Assembly (NCBI RefSeq): GCF_903933125.1
Contig: NZ_CAIZIZ010000444.1
Location: 1-41,406, forward strand
Reading direction: 5' to 3'
Length of the DNA: 41,406 nucleotides
Origin: an uncultured Lamprocystis sp.
GTDB taxonomy: Bacteria; Pseudomonadota; Gammaproteobacteria; Chromatiales; Chromatiaceae
Shown here: positions 34,146 to 41,406 of the stretch, one piece after another
Numbering within the stretch: the stretch's first letter is position 1
Layout of the letters: each line of letters opens with the position of its first letter
Position numbers and translations under genes: made by a program
The notes under the pieces: model-generated
What the model saw: only the letters and a program-made list of their open reading frames with translations
Databases searched by the model: none
What the model was told of the DNA's origin: nothing

Positions 34146-35795
34146 CTAAGGCCGCCGGGGCCGAGACCCAACCGGCCGCACGATCCCCAGTTTCAGCATC
34201 CGCGAGCGCAGGGTGTTGGGATTGATCCCAAGGCGTTCCGCGGCGTTCCCTGTCCCGTTGATCCGCCAGCCGCAGACGGCGCAGATGGCCAGGATGTGGT
34301 CACGCTCCACCTCGGCGAGGGTGCGCTGGTCGGCCCCGGCGGACGGATCGCGCGCCGTTGCCCGGGCGCCCGCCGTGGTTCGCGGGAGCACGTCCACCGC
34401 CATGGTCGCGCCCGGCGACAGGATCATGGAGCGCTCCACGATGTTCTCCAACTCCCGCACATTGCCCGGCCAGTCATAGGCCACGAGCGCCGCGACCGCC
34501 CGGTCCGGGACGCGCATCGCCGGCCGGTCAAGCTTGGCCCGCAGCTTTTCGACGAAATAGGCGGTCAGAAGCGCGATGTCCTCCTTGCGCTCGCGCAGGG
34601 GCGGCACCGTGATCGGAAAGACGCTCAAGCGATAGAAGAGGTCCGAGCGGAAACTGCCGTCCCGGGTCATGGCCTCCAGATCCCGGTTGGTGCTGGCGAT
34701 CACCCGGGTATCGCTACGCCGGGTCGCCGTCGCGCCCAGTCGCTCGAACTCGCCGCTCTGCAAGACCCGCAGCAGCTTGGCCTGCAACTCCAACGGCAGC
34801 TCGCCGATCTCGTCCAGGACCAGGGTCCCGCCGTGCGCCACCTCGAAGCGCCCGATCTTGCGCGCGATGGCCCCGGTAAAGGCGCCTTTCTCGTGACCGA
34901 ACAGTTCGCTCTCGATCAGGGTCGCGGGCAGGGCGGCGCAATTCACCCGGATCAGCGGGCGTTCCGCCCGGCGGCTGCGCCGATGGATCGCGGTCGCGAT
35001 CAGGTCCTTGCCGGTGCCGGTCTCGCCCAACACCAGCACCGTGCTGTCCGTTGGTGCGACTTGCTCGACTTGCAGCAGGACCCGGCGCAGCGCCGGGCTC
35101 TCGCCGACCAGCTCGTCGAAGCTGTCGCGCAGGAGCACCTCCTCCCGCCACACGGCGTTTTCCGCCTCCAGCCGCTCCCGCAGGGCCACGTTCTCCGCCA
35201 AGGCCTCCTTGAGCGCCGTCTCCTTGCGTCGCCGCATCAGGGCATTGGCGAAGATACCGGCGACGAGTCGCAACCGCCGCACCAGGTCATCGGGCCAGGC
35301 GTGCTCCCGTCGCACCGCCCCGAAGGAGGCCCAGCCGAGCACCTGGGCGTCGGCAGACAGCGGAAAGACCGCCAATGACTTCTGCCCGAGACGCGCCAGT
35401 GATTGGCGGTCCACCGATGCCTCCGGCGGCAGGTCCGCGAGCCGCTCTGCGAGCGTCGGCAGCCCGGCGCGCACCTGCCCCACCAGATAGGGAAAGTGGG
35501 CCTCCGCGAGCGGCGAGGGGATCGGCGCGATGCCGTCCTGTGCCCAGGAATGGGTGACGGTCCACTCCGCCCGCACGTCGTCGAAGCGGCCGATGGTGCA
35601 GCGGTCGAGCCCCAGGAACAGCACGATCCGACGCAGTGCCGCCTGGATGTGCGCGTCCAGCGCGCTGGCCTCCACGTTGATGAAGGAGGCCGCGAGATCC
35701 GTCAGCAGGTCCTCGAAGCTGGTCTCGGTGTGGGCCGCACACTCGGGCGGCGTGGTTCCCCCAGGGCAGCGGGCGAGCGGCGTTGGGTCGATCAT
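34146..35795 (-). CDS. Sigma-54-dependent activator with GAF sensor domain
   Basis: 549 residues from ATG at 35795, preceded by GGAGG. An N-terminal GAF-type domain (about 30-190, [20 protein letters not shown] to WASFGAVR) senses a ligand or redox signal. The AAA+ domain has Walker A GETGTGKD (~256), the sigma-54 contact loop GAFTGA (~303), Walker [13 protein letters not shown], and the arginine region [17 protein letters not shown]. The C-terminal Fis helix-turn-helix is [20 protein letters not shown]. It resembles the FhlA/NorR type. A likely target is the adjacent BASS transporter and its own operon. A palindrome at 35833 may be its site. Confidence 0.95.
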   Translation of the reverse strand: MIDPTPLARCPGGTTPPECAAHTETSFEDLLTDLAASFINVEASALDAHIQAALRRIVLFLGLDRCTIGRFDDVRAEWTVTHSWAQDGIAPIPSPLAEAHFPYLVGQVRAGLPTLAERLADLPPEASVDRQSLARLGQKSLAVFPLSADAQVLGWASFGAVRREHAWPDDLVRRLRLVAGIFANALMRRRKETALKEALAENVALRERLEAENAVWREEVLLRDSFDELVGESPALRRVLLQVEQVAPTDSTVLVLGETGTGKDLIATAIHRRSRRAERPLIRVNCAALPATLIESELFGHEKGAFTGAIARKIGRFEVAHGGTLVLDEIGELPLELQAKLLRVLQSGEFERLGATATRRSDTRVIASTNRDLEAMTRDGSFRSDLFYRLSVFPITVPPLRERKEDIALLTAYFVEKLRAKLDRPAMRVPDRAVAALVAYDWPGNVRELENIVERSMILSPGATMAVDVLPRTTAGARATARDPSAGADQRTLAEVERDHILAICAVCGWRINGTGNAAERLGINPNTLRSRMLKLGIVRPVGSRPRRP

Positions 35796-35832
35796 GGCGT
35801 CCTCCGGCGGGTCCCCTGGGCAATCGGCGCGC

Positions 35833-35850
35833 ATCACGATATTTCGCGAT
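35833..35850. promoter_or_regulatory. Imperfect palindrome upstream of the sigma-54 activator
   Basis: ATCACGATATTTCGCGAT pairs ATCnCGA with TCGnGAT around a four-base centre. It lies 38 bases before the activator ATG and could be an autoregulatory operator. Unproven. Confidence 0.35.
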
Positions 35851-36067
35851 AGAGATTACCGGAGTTTGCTCAGGCCGTCATCAACCGGGGATGCCGTTCC
35901 GCCAGCGGAGTCCGTTGTCGAGCGAGGCCGACAGACGGGCGGGGTCGGCGCGGAGGGTAAGCGAAAGCACCGGACCGATCGCACTGTACGCAATGAATAA
36001 GCGTGTTCCGTCCTCGGTGACGCTGTAAACTTGCGGACATCCACCGCAGACGACCCGGGCAAAGCCG

Positions 36068-37216
36068 ATGCACCAACGCCTTGAGCAACCCCCACTGCGG
36101 CTGAGATCCGTTCAGGTTCAAAATTTCAAGGCGATCGCAAACAGCGGTTACGTCCGGCTTGGCCCAGTCACCGTCTTCGTGGGCCACAACGGGAGTGGAA
36201 AATCCAGTCTAATCGAGGCATTGGAGACCTACCAATCGATCGTGCTGGACGGTTTGGACACGGCCATGCAGCGCTGGCTGGGTATCGAGCACGTTCGCCA
36301 CTTCGCAGCATCTCAGGGCGAGCCGAAAGGGCAGTCGCGAGCGCTGATGTCGTTCGATCTCGATCTCGGGCCTGACGTGTTTGCGCCGAAGACGGGTACC
36401 TCTCTGCATATGGAGATCGAAAGCGACCCGGATGCGAGCCAGATCCGGATCACCAAGGAGACCGCGAGACACGCCAACGGCAAGCTTTTCGACCGCTCCG
36501 GCGTGCGGGATCCCGGACGGTCGATTCTGACGTTCCCTGGAACCCAGGGACTCGAGAAGATCGCCAACCACATCCGCGACTGGCAGTTTCTCAGCCTTCA
36601 ACCGGAAAGGATGGGGCTTCCCGTGCCTCAGCGGCGCACGCCAGGGCGGGTCCGGCTAGCGAGGGACGGCAGCAATATCGCGGATTTTCTGCTCGATATT
36701 CAGCGTCGCGACCCGAGTGCGCTGGAGGGAATCGTTCAGGCGATCGGCTACGTCCTGCCCTACGCCTCGGATCTGCAGCCGCTGTTGACCTCGGAGATCG
36801 AGCGCAAGGCATACATCCAGCTATCCGAAGCCGGACACCCGGTTCCGGGCTGGATGCTCTCCACCGGCACATTGCGAGTCCTTGCGCTGCTCGCCCTCCT
36901 TCGCCATCCCGAGCCACCCCCGCTGATTCTCATCGAGGAGATCGAGAACGGACTGGATCCGCGCAGTATCCATATGCTGGTGGAAGAGATCCGGTCTGCG
37001 ACCTTGGATGGCGCGACCCAGGTCGTGCTCACCACCCATTCGCCTTACCTTCTGGACTTGTTCGAGCTCCGGCATCTGGTACTGGTCGCTCGCGACTCCA
37101 AGGGCGAACCGAGGTTCCACCGTCCCTCGGATGACGCGTCCCTGCGCGAGTGGTCGCAGGAGTTTGCGCCGGGGCGCCTCTACACGATGGGGTCGCTGCA
37201 CGAGGCGGTGAAGTGA
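36068..37216 (+). CDS. SMC/OLD-like AAA ATPase (AAA_21/AAA_15 type)
   Basis: 382 residues. It starts LRLRSVQVQNFKAIANSG, the RecF/SMC-like first strand, then Walker A VGHNGSGKSS (39-47). The middle section (about 60-270) contains a helical insert and the WMLSTGTLRVLALLALL signature-like segment. Walker B is PPLILIEEIENGLDP (~285-300), with the H-loop VVLTTHSPYLLDLF (~318-330). Such stand-alone ATPases form OLD-, Gabija- or PARIS-type defence systems or act with a nuclease partner. The next gene starts by GTGA overlap, so the two proteins are made together. No TOPRIM domain is fused here, unlike OLD itself. Confidence 0.88.
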   Translation: MHQRLEQPPLRLRSVQVQNFKAIANSGYVRLGPVTVFVGHNGSGKSSLIEALETYQSIVLDGLDTAMQRWLGIEHVRHFAASQGEPKGQSRALMSFDLDLGPDVFAPKTGTSLHMEIESDPDASQIRITKETARHANGKLFDRSGVRDPGRSILTFPGTQGLEKIANHIRDWQFLSLQPERMGLPVPQRRTPGRVRLARDGSNIADFLLDIQRRDPSALEGIVQAIGYVLPYASDLQPLLTSEIERKAYIQLSEAGHPVPGWMLSTGTLRVLALLALLRHPEPPPLILIEEIENGLDPRSIHMLVEEIRSATLDGATQVVLTTHSPYLLDLFELRHLVLVARDSKGEPRFHRPSDDASLREWSQEFAPGRLYTMGSLHEAVK

Positions 37217-37833
37217 CAGCCCCCTCGCTTGGCCTGATCCTGGAATGCGGTCCCCAAGGCGCCGACAAACAGGTCTGCGAATACGTGATCGAGCGTATCA
37301 GGCCCGGGATGCGAGTGCGCAGCGAAACACTGGATAACAAAGCGAACCTCTTGCGAGACTCCGGAAAGGTCGCGGCCAGGTTGCTCAAAGACGGCTGCGC
37401 GTGCGTACTGATCGTCTGGGACCTGCGCCCAGCCTGGCCGGACCGCACCGACAAACCTTGTCGGCATGCCGAGCGCCGCGAGCTCCTGAGCCGGCTGATG
37501 GAGGCTGGCGTACCCGAGGATGCGCCGGTGTATCTGGTCTGTGTCGAGCAGGAGTTGGAAAGCTGGCTAATTGCCAACGAAAGATCGCTGAGCGCGTTCT
37601 TGTCTACCCCCGCTCATCCGTTCCCGGTACCGCGAGTCAGGAGCCCGGATCGACATCCGCAACCGAAGGCCGAGGTCATCGGACTATTCAAACAGGCCAG
37701 AGGTTGGCGCTATAACGACACTGTTCACGCCGTCCGGGTCCTGAAGGCAGTCCAGTTGGATTTTGGGCGCTTGCGGTGCTCCGAGAGCTTTTGCCGGTTT
37801 GAGAAGATGGTGTTGGCCTGTCGCGGTCGCTGA
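37213..37833 (+). CDS. TOPRIM/DUF4276-like partner protein
   Basis: 206 residues from GTG at 37213, which overlaps the ATPase stop by four bases. An ATG is not available near this point. The N-terminus LGLILECGPQGADKQVCEYV places a Glu (11) and GAD after the first strand as in TOPRIM folds. The second acidic site is CVLIVWDLRPAWPD (Asp70), and a later VCVEQELESWLIAN resembles the E-x-W-L-x-A/D motif of DUF4276. DUF4276 proteins pair with AAA ATPases in putative defence loci, where the TOPRIM part may cut nucleic acid. The family call rests on motif reading, not on a search. Confidence 0.7.
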   Translation: MTAPSLGLILECGPQGADKQVCEYVIERIRPGMRVRSETLDNKANLLRDSGKVAARLLKDGCACVLIVWDLRPAWPDRTDKPCRHAERRELLSRLMEAGVPEDAPVYLVCVEQELESWLIANERSLSAFLSTPAHPFPVPRVRSPDRHPQPKAEVIGLFKQARGWRYNDTVHAVRVLKAVQLDFGRLRCSESFCRFEKMVLACRGR

Positions 37834-37951
37834 TCCGGTGGCGATGGAGTAGACCCAAAAAAACAGGAAAAAAGGCCAAGCTTAATCTATTAAATTCTCA
37901 TCCGCCCGACGGATTTAATTGAGCCTGACCCCTTAGTCCTCCCTACGGCTC

Positions 37952-38101
37952 TTGACCGTCATCGAGAAGAAGGGGATTCAAGCCATCGCTTGAAAAACGG
38001 GCCACGACAAGAAGCGGCACAAAGGGCTCTGACCCGATGAGAAGTATGCCTTGAAGCCGGCAATTCAAACCAAACAGGCACAGAGGAGACCGCAACGATG
38101 A
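37952..38101 (+). pseudogene. Possible decayed toxin gene upstream of the antitoxin
   Basis: In one frame the DNA reads LTVIEKKGIQAIA, stop, KTGHDKKRHKGL, stop, PDEKYALKPAIQTKQAQRRP QR, then a TGA that overlaps the antitoxin ATG (ATGA). RelE/HigB-type toxins partnered with NadS antitoxins commonly end with a TP-x-x-x-x-x-ALK-x-x-I helix and overlap the antitoxin in this way. Two in-frame stops and the missing catalytic middle mean no toxin can be made. Identification is tentative. Confidence 0.35.
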
Positions 38102-38430
38102 CGCCTAAACGCAATCTGTTCGCCGAGATCATGGATGGTGTGGGGGCGATGCGGGCGCAACGGGAGGGCAAGATCACCCTGCGCACGCGCGAGGCGGAAG
38201 ACCTGCCGACGCTGCGGGTCGATGCGGCGCTGATTCGGGAGACCCGGGAGCACCTGAGCGTGTCGCGGGCGGTCTTCGCCCGCCGACTGCGCGTGGCGAC
38301 GCGCACCCTGGAGAATTGGGAGCAGGGGCGGGCAACTCCCAACGCACAAGCCGCGGCGCTGATCCTGATGGTGCGCCAATACCCGGATACCTTCGATAAG
38401 CTTCGGTCGCTGGCCAGCGCGGCGGCATGA
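38098..38430 (+). CDS. NadS-type helix-turn-helix antitoxin
   Basis: 110 residues with AGGAG upstream. N-terminal helix NLFAEIMDGVGAMRAQREGK, then ITLRTREAEDLPTLRVDAAL, and an XRE-type HTH: LIRETREHLSVSRAVFARRL, RVATRTLENWEQGRATPNAQ, AAALILMVRQYPDTFDKL. The SRAVFARRLxVxxRTLENWEQGR core is that of NadS/HigA-like antitoxins that bind their own promoter and neutralise a RelE-like toxin. Normally the toxin gene lies just upstream and overlaps. Here only a degraded frame is found, so the antitoxin appears orphaned. Confidence 0.88.
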   Translation: MTPKRNLFAEIMDGVGAMRAQREGKITLRTREAEDLPTLRVDAALIRETREHLSVSRAVFARRLRVATRTLENWEQGRATPNAQAAALILMVRQYPDTFDKLRSLASAAA

Positions 38431-38522
38431 TGCCAAGGCCTTGACATAATAGGGTGCAGATCATGTTTGATTCTCCACCCGTCGATATCACCATTCTTGG
38501 TGAATAAACGTGTGGTCTATCT

Positions 38523-38551
38523 CTCATTACGCTCATTACGCTCTCATTACG
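38523..38551. repeat. CTCATTACG triple repeat
   Basis: CTCATTACG at 38523, 38532 and 38543, the third offset by CT. Lies between the antitoxin and the 3' end of the helicase. No function evident. Confidence 0.8.
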
Positions 38552-38604
38552 CTTCTGGACGGCCGCCGACTCCCCCGGACACTCGCAACCGCCATCGTCC
38601 TGAA

Positions 38605-41145
38605 TCAGCCCGAAATATAGAACTTCGAGCAAAAATCGAACGGCTGTCGGTTTCCGAACCGCCCCAGATTATCCAATACGGTGATGATCCGGCAGCGCGC
38701 CGTCCCGCCATTTAATGGTCCACGCAGCCCGCGCCCCACCATCTGCATGTAGCGGACCGGGCTCTTCACCTGGCGGGCGATCAGCACCAGGTCCGTCTTG
38801 GGCGCATCGAAGCCGGTGGTCAGCACGCTGTGATTGCACAGTACCCGAATCTCCCCGGACTGGAAGCGGTCGAGGAACCAGCGGCGTGCGGTCCGCGGGG
38901 TCTCGCCGCTGACCGCTGCGGCCGGGATACTGCGCAGACAGAGCCGAGCCGCCATCTCCTCGGCGTGGCCGACCGAGTTGGTAAAGAACAGGATGCTGTG
39001 AGCGTCGCTTGCGTCGATGGTCTGGAGCAACAACTCGTTTCTGGTCGCGTTACCGGCCAAGTCCTGGTTGACCCTCTCGAACAACCCGTCGAGCCGGATA
39101 TCTTCCGTCGTTCCGTCCCAATCTTCGAGTTCAGTGAACAGGTCCGTGGACACTGTTGTGTTCGACTCCAGGGGCTCGTGATCGGCGTGGGCCAGGACGC
39201 CCTGACTGCGCAGTCGCGCATAGAGGTCCTGCTGATTCGTCGGCAGCCAGCGTTGGTCGAAACGCCGCGCGAGCCGGTCGCTCCCCTCCTCGTCGATCCC
39301 GCGGAAGGGCGTCGCGCTGAGCCCGATGAACGGCGGCTCCTCCTTCGCGGACGCGCCGGGGCGCGGGGCCTCCGCATCCAGCCAGCGCAAGACGTTGGTA
39401 TAGCTCTTGGTGATGGCGTGGTGACATTCATCCACCACCACCAGCCCAGGGGTCTTGAGCCAGCGCAGTGCCTCCAGATCGATACGGCTGTTGAGGGTCT
39501 GGATCGAGGCGACAACCACGGTCGGCTCGCCCGCAGCGGGTGCCGACGGATTCCCCGCGCCGCCCCAGAACCGAACCACCCGCAAGTCGGTCGCCTGCGC
39601 CCCGCGATTCAGCCAGACTTGGCGGAATGACTGCACCGCCTGCTCGCATAGCTCGTCGGTCTGGGCGATCCACAGGACCGTGCGCCGCGGGCCGGGCGGA
39701 GCCAGCACCCGGTCCACTGCCGCCTGCACCGTAACGCGGGTCTTACCGCCGCCGGTCGGCAGGCTCACGACGGCGCGGCGTCGACCGGTGCCGCCCTCGA
39801 TCAAGGCCCGGAGCCCATCGGCGACTTCCTCCTGAAAATCGTGCAACGGCGGTAGTGGGATCGGCCCCGAGACCCAAAACTCCGCATCCCGGCGCGCGGT
39901 CTGGGCGACCGCGAAGGCCTCAGGAAACCTCAACTCCAACACAAAGGCCCGCGCCTCCTCCGTGCCCCACCGATTGGGCGGGCGCAGGTCGGCCGCTTCC
40001 AGCGCCCCACGCAACGCTTGCAGCACGGTCGGACCCAACAAGGCCAACGCGAGCTCGGCCACCTGCAATGGCTCGGCATCCGGCGGCAAGGCGGAACAGG
40101 CCCGCTCGCCCAGGGCAGCCATGAGGGCCTCCACATCCCCGCCGACCGCCTGCAATAGACGCTCGGCAAGTCCCGCTGCCGCCGCAACCTCCGCCCGACG
40201 GGCTTCCAGGGTCGCATCGGCGATACGGCGAATGGCCTCATCGGGACCACAGTTGAGCCAACCGGCCGTCGATGCCTCCCGCAGGACGCGAAGCAAGCGA
40301 TCTTGGCGTGGCAGGGCGTCCAATTGCCCGGGATCGAGATACAGCACGCCCTGCCAGTGAATACAGAACACCGGGTCGGGATGATCCTCAATACTCAGAT
40401 GAAGTCCCTGGACCGATTGGCTATAAGTTTGATCCGCTTGGTCCTTGGCCAAGACCACGGCGATGTCAGGGATAGCGTCCTGGAGCAGACAGACTGGCGC
40501 CAGTGCCTCGGTCCAACCAACCTTGAAGGCATCGTCAAGACTCTGCGCCCCCTGTCCCAGCCACAGCTTGCGGGCGACCTCATCCAGTTCGAACACCAGT
40601 CGACCGCGGTCCCGGGCGCGTCGGGCAAGGTCCTGAGAACCTGTGACGTAGGCCTCAGTGAGGGGCACATTGCCGTTCGGGCTGGGCAAGGATTTCCAGA
40701 ACTGGCTGTCTGCCGCCGCTCCATTCCAAAGATCTTTCAAGTCGCCGTTGCGGATTCGCTCGGGGGTGGCGAGGTTCTCGCGCAATCCCCGCCAGAATAG
40801 GCCCAACTCTTCGCTGCTTGGCTTGGGCAATGATTGGGTCGCCAGTGCTATCAGCCTGGGTATCGAGTCTTGAAGCTCCTTGACTTGCTGCAGAGCGGGC
40901 GAGCCGATGCGCGCGAGGACGGTGTTGACCTGTACAATCTGTTTGCCGATCTGGATGGACCCATACTCACGGAGCAGCCAGCGCAAGGGGTGCTCGACGG
41001 GGACCTTCTCAAATTGGTTCCGCCGCTCATGGTGCTCGAATGTCAAGGTCTTAGGAAAGTTGCCCAGGTTACGCAGGAGTTCCTGGGTCAGACGCGCTCT
41101 CGCGACGCCCGCGAGCCGGGGAAGCAGGACAAACCCTGCTGGCAT
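38605..41145 (-). CDS. Large DECH-box helicase with long N-terminal region
   Basis: 846 residues from ATG at 41145. Residues 1-430 form an N-terminal region of unknown fold, starting FVLLPRLAGVARARL. SF2 helicase: motif I VVSLPTGGGKTRVTVQ (~461), WIAQTDELCEQAVQSFR, motif II VVVDECHHAITKSY (~568), motif III GLSATPFRG (~608), then the second lobe with ILFFTNSVGHAEEMA, VLCNHSVLTTGFDAPKTDLV and motif VI YMQMVGRGLRGP (~800). It ends VLDNLGRFGNRQPFDF CSKFYISG. DECH helicases of this plan occur in defence loci and in some restriction-like systems. The frame stays open and protein-like for about 44 codons before the ATG, without a usable start codon, so the gene may be the 3' part of a longer one. 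Confidence 0.85.
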   Translation of the reverse strand: MPAGFVLLPRLAGVARARLTQELLRNLGNFPKTLTFEHHERRNQFEKVPVEHPLRWLLREYGSIQIGKQIVQVNTVLARIGSPALQQVKELQDSIPRLIALATQSLPKPSSEELGLFWRGLRENLATPERIRNGDLKDLWNGAAADSQFWKSLPSPNGNVPLTEAYVTGSQDLARRARDRGRLVFELDEVARKLWLGQGAQSLDDAFKVGWTEALAPVCLLQDAIPDIAVVLAKDQADQTYSQSVQGLHLSIEDHPDPVFCIHWQGVLYLDPGQLDALPRQDRLLRVLREASTAGWLNCGPDEAIRRIADATLEARRAEVAAAAGLAERLLQAVGGDVEALMAALGERACSALPPDAEPLQVAELALALLGPTVLQALRGALEAADLRPPNRWGTEEARAFVLELRFPEAFAVAQTARRDAEFWVSGPIPLPPLHDFQEEVADGLRALIEGGTGRRRAVVSLPTGGGKTRVTVQAAVDRVLAPPGPRRTVLWIAQTDELCEQAVQSFRQVWLNRGAQATDLRVVRFWGGAGNPSAPAAGEPTVVVASIQTLNSRIDLEALRWLKTPGLVVVDECHHAITKSYTNVLRWLDAEAPRPGASAKEEPPFIGLSATPFRGIDEEGSDRLARRFDQRWLPTNQQDLYARLRSQGVLAHADHEPLESNTTVSTDLFTELEDWDGTTEDIRLDGLFERVNQDLAGNATRNELLLQTIDASDAHSILFFTNSVGHAEEMAARLCLRSIPAAAVSGETPRTARRWFLDRFQSGEIRVLCNHSVLTTGFDAPKTDLVLIARQVKSPVRYMQMVGRGLRGPLNGGTARCRIITVLDNLGRFGNRQPFDFCSKFYISG

Positions 41146-41406
41146 GGCGATGGAAGACGGAAAGTAACTATCTTCAGATACGAAGGGATGATGGCGTTTG
41201 TAAGCAGAAATCTTCGATTGCGTCCACTGCTGAAGGGTTGTGCAAACGTCCGTAGGCGCTCGTTTATAAGTACTTCAACTAAAATATTTGTACGCACATC
41301 TTACTCTCAGGAAAACCATAAAATCAGTGTTTTATTGCAACTTTTTTCGATACTGATTATCTAAAGCAGTATAGGAAGAAACCACAGTGGAGGTATCGTC
41401 TGTCGC
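41146..41406 (-). other. AT-rich segment upstream of the helicase ATG
   Basis: In the helicase frame it reads, from the edge, TDDTSTVVSSYTALDNQYRK KLQ, stop, NTDFMVFLRVRCAYKYFS, stop, STYKRAPTDVCTTLQQWTQS KISAYKRHHPFVSEDSYF and into the helicase. It is either the decayed 5' part of a larger gene or the end of another minus-strand gene plus a leader. GC content is visibly lower than elsewhere. Confidence 0.45.

Noticed and set aside
34065-35378. Plus-strand open frame of 437 codons
   Set aside because: Antisense to the sigma-54 activator, whose Walker A, GAFTGA and Fis motifs are unmistakable.
38443-38508. TTGACA at 38443 and a 14-codon frame (MFDSPPVDITILGE) at 38464
   Set aside because: No matching -10 box at the right distance and the peptide is too short to support as a gene.
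38523-38551. CTCATTACG copies as a CRISPR-like array
   Set aside because: Only three 9-base units without spacers, so it is a simple tandem repeat.

Overview
The window is about 41.4 kb of GC-rich DNA with Gram-negative gammaproteobacterial gene content. Signs of this are Lnt, Mpl, a TonB-dependent receptor, lipoprotein signals, CreBCD, and the AlgZ/AlgR pair facing argH as in pseudomonads and relatives. The gene mix and the many short palindromic repeats suggest a Chromatiales/Chromatiaceae-like (purple sulfur bacterial) chromosome. That placement is inference; no rRNA or photosynthesis gene is present to confirm it.

Layout. 1-7.9 kb is accessory and eroded: a partial substrate-binding protein, small secreted proteins and lipoproteins (CsbD, a Gly-Pro-rich lipoprotein, an entericidin-like peptide), remnants of a DUF599 protein and a P-type ATPase, a pta gene with a one-base frameshift, a MarR regulator, and several families of inverted or palindromic repeats. 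7.9-17.8 kb is a minus-strand surface-polysaccharide cluster: PAP2 phosphatase, asparagine synthase, three GT4-type and one GT2 glycosyltransferase, and an O-antigen ligase/polymerase. Five of its genes overlap end to end. A lower-GC DNA methyltransferase sits inside it. 18.1-25.5 kb is core: algR-algZ, divergent argH, a MazG-like hydrolase, and creB-creC-creD with TTCAC repeats before creD. 25.6-29.1 kb carries a small membrane protein and a TonB receptor/YfiR/diguanylate cyclase operon in which the first and last genes have lost internal segments. 29.1-35.8 kb holds mpl, a membrane protein, lnt, a BASS-family transporter and a sigma-54 activator.

36.0-41.4 kb looks like a defence or mobile-gene island. 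It has a translationally coupled SMC/OLD-like ATPase plus TOPRIM/DUF4276-like protein, a NadS-type antitoxin whose toxin appears decayed, and a large DECH-box helicase whose reading frame continues upstream of its first ATG into two in-frame stops.

Two themes stand out. First, at least five loci (P-type ATPase, DUF599, TonB receptor, diguanylate cyclase, and probably the toxin) keep recognisable ends but miss internal or terminal blocks, which suggests ongoing erosion or assembly collapse. Second, six or more unrelated short repeat families lie between genes, some in inverted pairs. The best candidates for undescribed biology are the ATPase/TOPRIM-like pair, the helicase protein, and the polysaccharide cluster with its embedded methyltransferase.
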